Below are positions 13,170 through 21,955 of a stretch of DNA of 34,035 bases, one piece after another (within the stretch, counting starts at the first letter, position 1; every line of letters starts with the position of its first letter). Position numbers and translations under genes: made by a program. Origin of the DNA: a virus; the IMG/VR virus record IMGVR_UViG_3300028840_002446, positions 1 to 34,035 of that record; one strand, 5' to 3'. The notes under the pieces were generated by a model. It was given only the letters and a program-made list of their open reading frames with translations, ran no database searches and was not told the DNA's origin.

Positions 13170-14096
13170 ATGAAACTTGCATTGATCGGAAAAGGCAAGG
13201 GCAAAGAGGATGCGCCATTTAAGGGAAACGGTGTTGTGACCTGGGGTGTTAATGATATTGTCGGGCATCGAGATGTTGATGTATGCTTTTTTATGGATCG
13301 GCACCTAATGAGCGGCACTCAAATGGAAGAACTGGTGGTAAGGTCGGTCGAAAAGACCGGAACGCCAGTATATTGCATTGAGCATTATGATGACATTCCG
13401 TCAAGTATATCTTATCCCAGAGATGAGATATTTCAGGTTTTCGGTACTGATTATTTTGCAGATTCTTTTTGTTACATGCTTGCGCTGGCAATTTACAAAG
13501 GTTTCAAGGAATTGGACATATATGGGTTTAATTACGCTTTCGGTGAAAAGTATATCGAAGAAAAGCCAGCGGTGTCCATGTGGCTTGGTATGGCATTGGG
13601 ATCAGGATGCACACTGAGTTTTTGGGGAGAATATTGTGATTTATTTAAAACCAAAGACAACAAGGTGTATTCATATCTTGATATCCAGAGTTTTCCAAGA
13701 CAAGGTATTAAAATAAAAGGATTTAAACCGAGCAAAAAAACCTATAAGTTTAGTGTTAATGACCGCTTTACGATTCTTGGTATGTTGCCTTTATCCGGCA
13801 ACTATAATGAAATGAAGTTCACACAAAAGTTTCACGAATTTTTGTCGTTTACAATGGAAGAAAATAAAAAGCTGAATATTCGTGGGATTGAGGATAAAAA
13901 AGATTCTGCTCCGAAAATAATCTGGGATGAAACAGATATACCGGATAGAGAGATTGATCTTGATTCATCCGAAGTGGCGATGCTTTCAACGTGGTTTTAT
14001 GGATTAGAGCAACGGGGTGGTTTAACACTAAAAAACTTAAAACTATTTGAGAGGTTTTGCAGTGGCAGAGATATCAACAACCTGGGCGCAGCGTGA
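13170..14096 (+). CDS. Second DUF115-like Rossmann protein
   Basis: I choose ATG 13170 (MKLALIGKGKGKEDAPF) because GGAAGGGG lies at the right distance; the frame is open 30 bases further but only with TTG. The 308-residue product has an N-terminal nucleotide-binding-like strand-loop (LALIGKGKGK), then VVTWGVNDIV, CFFMDRHL and a helix-strand unit KGFKELDIYGFNYAFG followed by EEKPAVSMWLGMALGSGC. This resembles phage-borne Rossmann proteins related to DUF115 with the pattern WGVND. It may work with the DUF115 protein at 9613. The last 35 bases overlap the adaptor gene. Enzymatic activity unproven. Confidence 0.6.
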   Translation: MKLALIGKGKGKEDAPFKGNGVVTWGVNDIVGHRDVDVCFFMDRHLMSGTQMEELVVRSVEKTGTPVYCIEHYDDIPSSISYPRDEIFQVFGTDYFADSFCYMLALAIYKGFKELDIYGFNYAFGEKYIEEKPAVSMWLGMALGSGCTLSFWGEYCDLFKTKDNKVYSYLDIQSFPRQGIKIKGFKPSKKTYKFSVNDRFTILGMLPLSGNYNEMKFTQKFHEFLSFTMEENKKLNIRGIEDKKDSAPKIIWDETDIPDREIDLDSSEVAMLSTWFYGLEQRGGLTLKNLKLFERFCSGRDINNLGAA

Positions 14097-14778
14097 TTAT
14101 GTTGCGTTTCTAACCGGAACGCTGTCAACAATATCGTCGTGCATAGATTTTGTGCAGGGCGATATCCATCGGGGAACTTTAAGTTCTTCAACAAATCCCA
14201 CCCTAACAAGGGTAACTGAATTTCTGACCCATGCAAAACAAAAGTTAGCGGCTAAGTATGGGTTTTCCTGGCGGCGAAAGTACGTGTATGCCACGACATC
14301 GGCCGGTAACTGGCAGCTTGCATTACCGGCCGATTATGGTGGTGGTGTCGTAACGGTAAGAGATGTCACGGATAACTCAGGCGACAAACTTGGTTATATC
14401 CCAAACGCCACGTTTGATTCAATGCACCCGAACCCATCCGGCGCAAGCAGCGGAGAGCCAGAGGAATATACAATAAAAGACCGCGAGTTGTGGCTTTCCA
14501 GACCTGCGGACGGTTCATACACACTGGAACTTGAATACCCGCGAGTGGGGGATGACTCCACCACAACCGATGTTTCGTGGTTGCCGCAGATAGCAAGGTT
14601 TCAAATTTGCAATTATGCGATTTATCGTTCATTTCTGTTGCTTCAACAGTGGGACGCCGCGCAAGCGTACAAGGCTGAATGGATGGAAGACATCTATGAC
14701 GCGAAAAAGACTGGCGGCCGTCAGAAATGGGCAGAAATGGGATATCGCGCAGTAAACTGGCAGTATAAAAGAATATGA
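14062..14778 (+). CDS. Head-tail adaptor protein (SU10-type)
   Basis: Start GTG 14062 (then AEISTTWAQRD) is chosen because AGAGG lies 7 bases upstream; an upstream TTG at 14047 lacks such a site. The 238-residue protein has an N-terminal helical bundle (VTEFLTHAKQKLAAKYGF), a beta-rich middle with WQLALPADYGG, and a helical C-terminus (IARFQICNYAIYRSFLLLQQ). This is the layout of phage adaptor proteins that sit below the portal. It overlaps the next gene by 4 bases. In SU10-like phages the adaptor and nozzle are adjacent, as here. Confidence 0.68.
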   Translation: MAEISTTWAQRDYVAFLTGTLSTISSCIDFVQGDIHRGTLSSSTNPTLTRVTEFLTHAKQKLAAKYGFSWRRKYVYATTSAGNWQLALPADYGGGVVTVRDVTDNSGDKLGYIPNATFDSMHPNPSGASSGEPEEYTIKDRELWLSRPADGSYTLELEYPRVGDDSTTTDVSWLPQIARFQICNYAIYRSFLLLQQWDAAQAYKAEWMEDIYDAKKTGGRQKWAEMGYRAVNWQYKRI

Positions 14779-16367
14779 GAGACTTTACTATATTTCCGGT
14801 TTTAGGACTGAGAACAAACGTTCCCTATACCGATCCCTCTTTATTTGTTTCGGTTGGTGATTCAGCGGCAATGACACATTGTGTTGATTGTAGGAATATA
14901 GATTTTACCAGAATAAGAAATGCGTGTTCAAAAAGCGAGGGTCGGGCAGAGTGGTCGAATTCAGCTGTTGGAACTCCTTCCTATTGTCTTGGAATATTTG
15001 AATTATACGACGGCACAAACCGTGTTGTCTGGATGGCATATGACGGAGATATGTATCGGTTTGATTCCGCAAGAGACCCAGGGGAGATAGCGGATGCCGG
15101 GGCGACTGCGTTTGCATCAGACCAGGGGGATTTGTATTCGTTTATTCGATATGGAAACCACATGGTGTTTTCAGACTACGGGGAACACACACCGTATTGT
15201 TCGGATTTTAATGATGCTAACCTTGTTAAATTAATTTCAGGAGGAACGGAGTTCAAGTTTCGTTATCTTGGAAGTTTTGCAAGGCGCATAATCGGTATGT
15301 ATTCGGATCAGTCAAACGGAAATATCGAAATAAGATGGTCCAACGCAAACCCAACACCAAACACGGATTGTGAATTTGCCGCAGCAAATCAACTTTATGT
15401 TCCCAATGATGACCCGATAACGGGCGGCAGCAAGATGGGAACGAACGCCTTTTTTGTATATTGCGAAAATTCAATCAATAGGCTGGATTACTATACGAAT
15501 TATGCAACGCCGTTTGGGTTTACAACCACAGTTGACGGCCAGGGGTTTGTAAACCACCACAGCATAATTAATGAAAACGGTCTTAATTATGGGTATAACA
15601 CAAACTACGGATTTTGTGCCTATGATGGCGGCAGGGCGTTAATTCCAATAGGAACAGAGATTGAAAACTGGACAAAAAGTATTCGCTATCAGTATGCTAA
15701 TTTAATCGTGGGAGCCTCGCTACCGTATGCCAATTCCCTGATTTGGACAGTCCCTTTAGAGGGATCGTCCATACCAAATGCCCTGTTGATATATGATTAT
15801 GTAGAAAGAAAGTGGACAAGAAGGGATTTTGAGGCGACATATATTTCCCGATTTATAAATGCAACCAATGTAACGTGGACGAAGTTGACCACCGAAATGG
15901 GATATACGACTTGGGAAAGTCTGGGAGCATTAAGGTGGGCTGATTTAATTGATGAAACGCCGACTATTGGGTGTTCTTCTACTGATGGAAAGTTATATTC
16001 TTTAACCTCTGAATCTGATGCTGGAAGCGATTATGACGGGTACAGGGTTGAACCTGCGTTGAGTTTTGGGGGATTTAACACGTATTCGATTTTATCCGAG
16101 ATATGGTTTTCAATTGTTTATGGGTCGTCATTTAATCTGTATGTTTATTATCGTGGTGCAGACACGGAAATAGAACTGCGAACGGCAAAATGGATAGCAT
16201 TGGAAGAAGTTTCCTTTAATTCCCCTAAAGACGCTGTGTGCAGACTAAACAATAGCGATTTAACGGCAAAAAGGCTGCATCAGATAAAATGGGGAACTGA
16301 TGCGGAAAATGAACAGTTTGTTGTAAATCAAATTAAGTTTTATTATGATTTTGCAGGTCGGTATTAA
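14775..16367 (+). CDS. Tail nozzle-like beta-propeller protein
   Basis: 530 residues, starting inside the adaptor stop (ATGA). Repeated short beta units with aromatic/aspartate turns (VVWMAYDGDMYRFD; YGNHMVFSDYG; NALLIYDYVERKWTRRDF) indicate a propeller, as in gp10/nozzle proteins of short-tailed phages, which form the tube tip under the adaptor. Length and synteny fit. It has no signal peptide. Residues 400-530 are less repetitive and may form the tip or fibre-binding domain. Family assignment rests on fold pattern and order, not on a unique motif. Confidence 0.68.
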   Translation: MRDFTIFPVLGLRTNVPYTDPSLFVSVGDSAAMTHCVDCRNIDFTRIRNACSKSEGRAEWSNSAVGTPSYCLGIFELYDGTNRVVWMAYDGDMYRFDSARDPGEIADAGATAFASDQGDLYSFIRYGNHMVFSDYGEHTPYCSDFNDANLVKLISGGTEFKFRYLGSFARRIIGMYSDQSNGNIEIRWSNANPTPNTDCEFAAANQLYVPNDDPITGGSKMGTNAFFVYCENSINRLDYYTNYATPFGFTTTVDGQGFVNHHSIINENGLNYGYNTNYGFCAYDGGRALIPIGTEIENWTKSIRYQYANLIVGASLPYANSLIWTVPLEGSSIPNALLIYDYVERKWTRRDFEATYISRFINATNVTWTKLTTEMGYTTWESLGALRWADLIDETPTIGCSSTDGKLYSLTSESDAGSDYDGYRVEPALSFGGFNTYSILSEIWFSIVYGSSFNLYVYYRGADTEIELRTAKWIALEEVSFNSPKDAVCRLNNSDLTAKRLHQIKWGTDAENEQFVVNQIKFYYDFAGRY

Positions 16368-16711
16368 TGTTTATTCATCCACCCGAAAACACTGATGACA
16401 TAAACGTATTATTGAATTGGTGCAATCAACTTCAAAGAAAGTTGATTGAAGATGATTTAAAGGGGTCGGCAACCTGGGATGCTGGCAGCATTGCAGATGG
16501 CGCAGAAGAAGCATCCACAGTAACGGTAACGGGGGCCGAGGTTGGAGATTATGCGATAGCATCACTTAGTATAGATATCAGTGACTTGGTATTGGACGCA
16601 CAGGTAACGGCGGCGAATACCGTGACTTGTGTTTTAGCGAACAATACGGGCGGTGCCGTAGATTTAGCATCGGCAACCGTATATGTGAGAGTATTTAGGA
16701 GAACAACTTAA
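16367..16711 (+). CDS. Small fibre/decoration-like protein
   Basis: 114 residues; the ATG overlaps the nozzle stop (TAATG). After a helical N-terminus (about 1-35) comes a beta-sandwich-like domain (EEASTVTVTGAEVGDYAIAS; ANTVTCVLANNTGGAVDLAS). That pattern (VTVTGA...GD, then AANTV...LANNTGxAVDLAS) recurs in many phage fibre and decoration proteins. Likely on the virion surface or tail. The stop also overlaps the next start (TAATG). Confidence 0.6.
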   Translation: MFIHPPENTDDINVLLNWCNQLQRKLIEDDLKGSATWDAGSIADGAEEASTVTVTGAEVGDYAIASLSIDISDLVLDAQVTAANTVTCVLANNTGGAVDLASATVYVRVFRRTT

Positions 16712-17577
16712 TGGCAGACCAACACAATGATAACATCCCGGCAGTTGGTAATCTGATAGCAAACGACATACCGGACATCAAGGAAAACTTGGAGTGGCAC
16801 AAGGATCTTTTGCAAATGCTTGTTGGCTGGAAAGCTTCTAGTATCGCAACGGTTGGGCCGGTTCCGCGCCGGTCGGCATTTGCATATTCAGATGCCGACA
16901 CGCTTAACATAGGTGGCGGTTCATATTTTCACGATGGAACAACAAGGCAGGTTGTGTTTTGGGACACGACACTGACATTTGATCTTGGGTCCGGTGGAGA
17001 CAACGCCGACAGTGATGATCTGGGGGCAGATGAATGGCATTATATTTATATAGACGATTCTGCCGTTGTTACAAACGATGACAGTGAGCTTGATGCCACA
17101 TGCTTTTTAAATGATACAACGGCACCTCAATATACTCAAGCAAAGCACGGTTGGTATAATGGGTCAGACAGGTGTATATTTGCGGTATTAACCAATGACT
17201 CGAATGAAATAAAAGAGTTTATATATGAAGACCGGCTTGTTTTATTCGCAGATCAAGTTTCGGATCGTGCGGTTGCAGATTTAGATGATACCTTTACCAC
17301 CTGCCAGCTTACAATTCCAGGCTTTGCAACTAGGGCTATGGTGACGTTTTTATTTAGGTACGTTGACGGGAACTCTGATTTTTATTGGAGAACGAACGGA
17401 CAGACCGGATCAACTGGTCATTTGGTCGGTCAAAATACATCAACAGAGGTAAATATGGTTCAGACACAAACCGTTATTACTGATGCAACTCAATACATAC
17501 AAATAAAAAATAGTGCGTCAAACGGAAATACTGTGGGAGTTTTGACAGACGGTTGGTATCTCCCGGTAGGAATGTAA
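16711..17577 (+). CDS. Tail fibre or tail-associated structural protein
   Basis: 288 residues. A helical N-terminus (about 1-45, NDIPDIKENLEWHKDLLQML) is followed by a beta-rich body with an HDGTTRQVVFW segment and LGADEWHYIYIDDSAVV, patterns I associate with phage virion proteins. No signal peptide. It is coupled to the previous small fibre-like gene. Receptor binding is possible, but the short length and location before the ejection proteins also fit a minor tail component. Confidence 0.55.
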   Translation: MADQHNDNIPAVGNLIANDIPDIKENLEWHKDLLQMLVGWKASSIATVGPVPRRSAFAYSDADTLNIGGGSYFHDGTTRQVVFWDTTLTFDLGSGGDNADSDDLGADEWHYIYIDDSAVVTNDDSELDATCFLNDTTAPQYTQAKHGWYNGSDRCIFAVLTNDSNEIKEFIYEDRLVLFADQVSDRAVADLDDTFTTCQLTIPGFATRAMVTFLFRYVDGNSDFYWRTNGQTGSTGHLVGQNTSTEVNMVQTQTVITDATQYIQIKNSASNGNTVGVLTDGWYLPVGM

Positions 17578-17578
17578 A

Positions 17579-17794
17579 ATGAGTCAAGCATATAAGTGTG
17601 ATTTATGTGGCGATTGCGTTGACAGTTCAGACAACGCACAACAAGAGCGTGAGGTTTCAAGGCATCCGAAAAAAATAAGTGGAACAATGACAGACATTTA
17701 TATCAAGATGGGTGCCGATGTCGCACATGTTTGCGACAACTGTTTTGAGCTTGTAAAGGAAGCAGCAAAAGAATGGGTAAATCAACACCTTTAG
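17579..17794 (+). CDS. 71-residue zinc-ribbon protein
   Basis: ATG lies one base after the previous stop. C7, C10 and C13, with C52-x2-C55, give a treble-clef or zinc-ribbon arrangement (KCDLCGDC ... VCDNC), followed by a helix (ELVKEAAKEWVNQ). Function unknown. It shares the two-CxxC plan of the ribbons at 4841, 10749 and 10982 but has a longer spacer. Confidence 0.65.
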   Translation: MSQAYKCDLCGDCVDSSDNAQQEREVSRHPKKISGTMTDIYIKMGADVAHVCDNCFELVKEAAKEWVNQHL

Positions 17795-17806
17795 AAAGGA
17801 AGGGAA

Positions 17807-18259
17807 ATGGAAGCGTTAAGAATAACAAATCCAAATTGGTTGGGGGTTTTAGGTCCACAGATTAAGACGTTTGAGGAGAAAATAAGTTTACCGACAATAA
17901 CATATGAAACGCTTTTTACGTATTTTTCAAGAACAATTCAATTTGGTGGTGACAGCACGGAGTTTTGGGTTGTCATGGATGGGGATGAAAACCTGGCTTT
18001 CGCGCATTGGTTTGTGTGTGGGCTACCACACAGGGGGGTGGTGTTTTGTGATTTTATATATTCTTGGAATCGAATGCGAGAGCCGGTTGAAATGTTGTTA
18101 GACGGGTTTATTGAGTTTGGAAAAAAGCATCGTGCGCCGATTTACAAGGGAACGGCGCTTAATGAATCGGTCTTCAGGGTTTTTAGAAAGGCGGCATCTA
18201 AAAGGGGCATTGAGTTAAATAAAACCAAATTAATTGATTTTATAGGGAGAAAAAAATGA
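17807..18259 (+). CDS. Possible GNAT-like acetyltransferase
   Basis: 150 residues with a strong AAGGAAGGG site. The middle, STEFWVVMDGDENLAFAHWF followed by a strand VVFCDFIYSW and a helix (MREPVEMLLDGFIEFGKK), then a final YKGTALNESVFRVFRKA helix, resembles the beta-bulge-helix order of GNAT acyltransferases. The classic acetyl-CoA loop (Q/RxxGxG/A) is not evident, so it may be a degenerate or structural member. It lies between a zinc ribbon and the internal proteins, and overlaps the next start by ATGA. Confidence 0.4.
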   Translation: MEALRITNPNWLGVLGPQIKTFEEKISLPTITYETLFTYFSRTIQFGGDSTEFWVVMDGDENLAFAHWFVCGLPHRGVVFCDFIYSWNRMREPVEMLLDGFIEFGKKHRAPIYKGTALNESVFRVFRKAASKRGIELNKTKLIDFIGRKK

Positions 18260-18987
18260 GCAGTGGCGGCATGGATCGCGCACCGGGGCAACAGTTGTTA
18301 AAGCAAAAACTTGGTCCTGTTATAAGGCGTGTTGGGTTGTATGGTGAAGATTTGGGACAACAGCCGTATCTTGGTGTTCCACAAATGGGCGGTCAACTTA
18401 GCGGCATCCCGATGTACGATGTTCCACAGTTTAACATACCACAACCTACAAGCGGATGGTTTGATTCTATGTCGCCCGAGATAAAGCAAGGACTTTATGA
18501 GCCGTACAATGAGTCTGGGCGTCAAATGCTTGAGCTTATGGGGTCCAGGGGCCAGGTTGGTTCGGGATCGAGCGGGTACACGGGCGCGGCAGGAGTTGCG
18601 CTTGGTGAGCTTGGAAGTCGTGCCGGCAGGGATGTCGGTATGAACGCATGGAATATGATGGCACCAAATGAAATGATGGCAAATCAAGCGATGTGGGGGG
18701 CTGAGTTGGCAAGAAATCAAACGGGATACAATGCCGCGACACAAGAAGCCATGATGGATTATGGCGGTCAAATGGAGGCGTGGAGGATGCCGTTTAGTAT
18801 GGCAAGCCAATTGTATCCAGCCAGCATTCCGGGTGGTCAAGCATCAACAGGATCACCGATAGGAAACGCTTTGTCTGGCGGTTTGATGGGTGGCGTCGCT
18901 GGGTCTATGATACCCGCATCAATGGGGTTGGGTGGTTGGGGATTGGTTGGTGGTGCCGCTTTGGGAGCATTGGGGGGGGTATTTTAG
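18256..18987 (+). CDS. Internal virion/DNA-ejection protein candidate 1
   Basis: 243 residues, rich in G, M, Q and A. The C-terminus (about 200-243) is a Gly-Ala hydrophobic stretch (GGLMGGVAGSMIPASMGLGG) able to insert into membranes. This matches the general character of P22/SU10-type ejection proteins, which leave the virion and form a channel through the host envelope. It starts in the previous stop (ATGA) and is first of three consecutive genes with this character. Function inferred from composition and order. Confidence 0.55.
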   Translation: MSSGGMDRAPGQQLLKQKLGPVIRRVGLYGEDLGQQPYLGVPQMGGQLSGIPMYDVPQFNIPQPTSGWFDSMSPEIKQGLYEPYNESGRQMLELMGSRGQVGSGSSGYTGAAGVALGELGSRAGRDVGMNAWNMMAPNEMMANQAMWGAELARNQTGYNAATQEAMMDYGGQMEAWRMPFSMASQLYPASIPGGQASTGSPIGNALSGGLMGGVAGSMIPASMGLGGWGLVGGAALGALGGVF

Positions 18988-18996
18988 GAGGATCAT

Positions 18997-20148
18997 ATGC
19001 AATTTAATCGTGGTGATTTAAGACCCCAGATGTTTAGTCTTTTAAACAATCTTGTTCTGATGAAAATCGGTCAGAATTTTCAGGCAAAGCAAGCTGAGAT
19101 TGAGCGAGAAGAACGCGAACAAAGAGAGGTTCGTGGGTATAAGGCCGCTGGGTATCGGGAGTCAGAGGCTCATAAGCCAGATATTGATGTCGGTGGCAAA
19201 GGGTTAATGGCCCCTAAAACCGTTATTGATTATAAGGATTTTGGAAACGGTAATATTGTTCCGATTATTTCACAACAGCGGTATGGGGAACAAGAAACAA
19301 TTCCACAGAAGTTGGGGTCTGCAATAAAAGGGCCATCATTACAGAAAAAAACAAATTACTTTATTGGTCGAGATGAAAAAACATACGGGCAAGACTATAA
19401 TTATAATCCAAGCACCGGCAAGTTGGAACCACTTGGGAAGCCATATCTTTCTAAAGCCCCTGGATCAACAACGGTAAATATTCATAACAACCCGACACAA
19501 GTACTGCAAAAGAAAGCTGCCGAATATATTGGAAAGGGACTTGGAGAATCAATAAACAAAAGGTATTCGGCAGGAGAAGAAGCCAGAAACCAAAACTATC
19601 AACTTGGCATGGTAAAGGTTGCTTTATCTGAGGGGGCAAGAACTGGTTTAGGCGAAGAAAGTTTATTAAATTTAAGAAGTTTTGGTCAAACGCTTGGGAT
19701 TGGGGATGCTGATTTGAGTGGTCAGGAATTGATTAGAAAGATTTCTAACGAGATGGCCCTTCGACTTAGAAACCCTGAAAGCGGTCTTGGTTTAACTGGA
19801 AATACCTCAAACAAGGATTTGCAGTTTTTAAAGGACTCTGTTGTTGGGTTGGCGCGAACGGAGCGCGGTAATTTGAAAATAATTGATTCAATGGAAAAGA
19901 TGAACAATTTAAAAATCGCCATTGCCAAAGAACAAAACAGAATTTTGATGAAAAACAAAGGCATCCCACCAATTGATTTGAATGATAAGTTAATGAAATT
20001 TGTTGATAATTACAAGTTTTTTACACCAAAAGAAAGGATGATGTTAAAAAATCTTTCAAAACCAATAAAAAGAATAAGAACGCATAAAAACGGCAGACAA
20101 GTCATAGAATTTGAAGACGGGACATTTGAATATGCAAGTGACAATTAA
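18997..20148 (+). CDS. Internal virion/DNA-ejection protein candidate 2
   Basis: 383 residues with AGGAGG upstream. The N-terminal half has a charged helix (FQAKQAEIEREEREQREVRG); the C-terminal half (about 190-345) is helical with LQFLKDSVVGLARTERGNLK, a pattern seen in large phage internal proteins. No signal peptide. Its last bases overlap the start of the next gene by 17 bases. Likely packaged inside the head and ejected with DNA; this is inferred from order and helical character. Confidence 0.55.
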   Translation: MQFNRGDLRPQMFSLLNNLVLMKIGQNFQAKQAEIEREEREQREVRGYKAAGYRESEAHKPDIDVGGKGLMAPKTVIDYKDFGNGNIVPIISQQRYGEQETIPQKLGSAIKGPSLQKKTNYFIGRDEKTYGQDYNYNPSTGKLEPLGKPYLSKAPGSTTVNIHNNPTQVLQKKAAEYIGKGLGESINKRYSAGEEARNQNYQLGMVKVALSEGARTGLGEESLLNLRSFGQTLGIGDADLSGQELIRKISNEMALRLRNPESGLGLTGNTSNKDLQFLKDSVVGLARTERGNLKIIDSMEKMNNLKIAIAKEQNRILMKNKGIPPIDLNDKLMKFVDNYKFFTPKERMMLKNLSKPIKRIRTHKNGRQVIEFEDGTFEYASDN

Positions 20149-21652
20149 AGAAAGTGACTTACTTCCTGCGGGTGGGAAAATAAAAGAATCTGACTTGGTT
20201 TCCACAAAAAAGTGGGAGTCTGATTATACATCAATGTATAAAACGTTTAGGAATGTTGGTAAGGTTTATCCTGCATTTGAAACAGTGGCAAATTTAGCGA
20301 CCTCATCTTTCGCAACACCCATATCTGGATTAATAGGATTGGCATCTATGGCCCCACGACAGCCATATCAACTTGAAATGATGCCTAATATACAAAAAGA
20401 ACGTGGTGAAGGAAGGACTTTTGACGAGTCTATACATCAAGCCGGTAAGATAATCGAGGCAGTTCAAAAATTCTTGATTTATGATCCCAAAACACCTGAA
20501 GGTCAGGAGTTAACTCAGACAACAACCTATCCGTTACAAAAACTAGCTGGTGCTGCCGACAGTGTCGCCAATAAATTTGACAGTCCAGTAGCCGGGACGA
20601 TTGCCGGAACGGCCGTAGAAGCAGCACCTATGTTATTTGGAATAAGAAAGGGTAGGAATATTCCTAAAAAACACAAACTTGCCGTTGAGCGAGGTATAAA
20701 CAAAGGCGTTAGGCCAAGTGTTGTAAAAAAAGAAATGTGGCAGCAGAGAGAAAAGTATATGAAAAATGCGAGGTCTGCTGTTGATGATATTGTTAAAAAT
20801 AAGGGGAATTTAGAACTTGTTGACCGAGAAGGAAATATCCGAAGGGGCAAGCTCCCGCAAACGCTTGAAGAGTTTTCACAAGCAATTGAACAAACAAAAA
20901 GAGACATATTTGAACAATACGATTCTTTGGCGAAGCAGACACAAAAGCCGATTAATTTGGGTCCGATAATAGAAGATTTAAAATTAATTACAAATGATAG
21001 GGTTTTACAGTCAATATCTCCCGAAACAGTTAAGTATGCACAATCCAGAATTAAAGCTCTTTCTGACCCGATTATTGGACCGGATGGCAAGCCAACTGGA
21101 TCTCTAAAAGCAAAAGAATTTTCAGCAACCGACATGCAAAAAATGATACAGCTTTTAAACCAATCTGAAAAGGCTGCATATATGAACCCGGTTCCTGAAA
21201 TGCTTGGCAGGGCGAGTGTTGATGTTCCAATCGCAAATAACCTAAGAGCGGCATTAGATGCCGCAATAGAAAAGGCAACTGGCGTTGAGTATCAACCGCT
21301 TAAAAATCGTTATGGCGCATTAAGGATGTTGGAAACCGATGTAACAAAAAGGGCAATCGTTGACGCGAGAAAAAACATAAAGGGATTAATAGATTTCTCT
21401 GATATGTTTTCTTCCCATCAACTTGTCTATGGTGTTTTTGCCGGACAATTACCATCTGCTGCGGCCGGAACATTTGTTAAAGGATTGTCAAGCACTTATA
21501 AATGGATAAATGACCCGAATAGAATTGTAAAAAAAATGTTTAAAAAAACCGAAAAAATAAATAAAAAGTACAGAAGCGGTGTTCCGGTAAGACTAAAAAT
21601 AGGCACGGGTGCATCAGCTATAACTGCAACTTTACCCGACAAGGAGCAATAA
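20132..21652 (+). CDS. Internal virion/DNA-ejection protein candidate 3
   Basis: I choose ATG 20132 (MQVTIKESDLLPAGGK) over the upstream TTG; the 506-residue product opens with a repeated KESDL motif (IKESDLLPAGGKIKESDLVS). Residues about 40-80 and 150-180 hold hydrophobic, Ala/Gly-rich segments (ATPISGLIGLASM; SPVAGTIAGTAVEAAPMLFG), and the centre is long helices. The C-terminus is basic (KKMFKKTEKINKKYRSG). This fits an ejection protein that interacts with membranes and DNA. No lysozyme or peptidase catalytic motif is seen. Confidence 0.55.
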   Translation: MQVTIKESDLLPAGGKIKESDLVSTKKWESDYTSMYKTFRNVGKVYPAFETVANLATSSFATPISGLIGLASMAPRQPYQLEMMPNIQKERGEGRTFDESIHQAGKIIEAVQKFLIYDPKTPEGQELTQTTTYPLQKLAGAADSVANKFDSPVAGTIAGTAVEAAPMLFGIRKGRNIPKKHKLAVERGINKGVRPSVVKKEMWQQREKYMKNARSAVDDIVKNKGNLELVDREGNIRRGKLPQTLEEFSQAIEQTKRDIFEQYDSLAKQTQKPINLGPIIEDLKLITNDRVLQSISPETVKYAQSRIKALSDPIIGPDGKPTGSLKAKEFSATDMQKMIQLLNQSEKAAYMNPVPEMLGRASVDVPIANNLRAALDAAIEKATGVEYQPLKNRYGALRMLETDVTKRAIVDARKNIKGLIDFSDMFSSHQLVYGVFAGQLPSAAAGTFVKGLSSTYKWINDPNRIVKKMFKKTEKINKKYRSGVPVRLKIGTGASAITATLPDKEQ

Positions 21653-21654
21653 AA

Positions 21655-21930
21655 ATGGCAAACAACTTAACCGGAAATCCACTAGTGATAGACACGGCGG
21701 CAACAATTACGACCTATCCCACAAAGGTCAAATTTATGAGATGGACCCCAACAACTACAGGTGATGATTTACTCGTTGTGGACAATGCCGGAAATACAAT
21801 CTGGACATATAAGGCGTTGGCGGCAGATGCGAATCAGGGGATTACATTTGACCTCACACTGGATGGCGCAGTGTGTAATGGTATCGTTGTGTCAACAATA
21901 GATAACGGCACCTTATATATTTATCTTTAA
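21655..21930 (+). CDS. Small beta-rich protein, paralogue of the one at 5073
   Basis: 91 residues, 2 bases after the previous stop with AAGGAG upstream. It shares its C-terminus (DNGTLYIYL) and domain order with the 98-residue protein before the portal. Both have a single beta-sandwich character with no cysteine pairs or signal peptide. Placed just before the giant fibre gene, it may be a fibre adaptor, a virion decoration or a chaperone; the duplicate placement at both ends of the structural block suggests a repeated role in the virion. Confidence 0.6.
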   Translation: MANNLTGNPLVIDTAATITTYPTKVKFMRWTPTTTGDDLLVVDNAGNTIWTYKALAADANQGITFDLTLDGAVCNGIVVSTIDNGTLYIYL

Positions 21931-21955
21931 TCAAAAAAACAGACTGACAGGATTC

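Noticed and set aside
20527-21135. Leftward 202-residue open frame
   Set aside because: Antisense shadow of the ejection-protein gene; no ribosome-binding site or domain.
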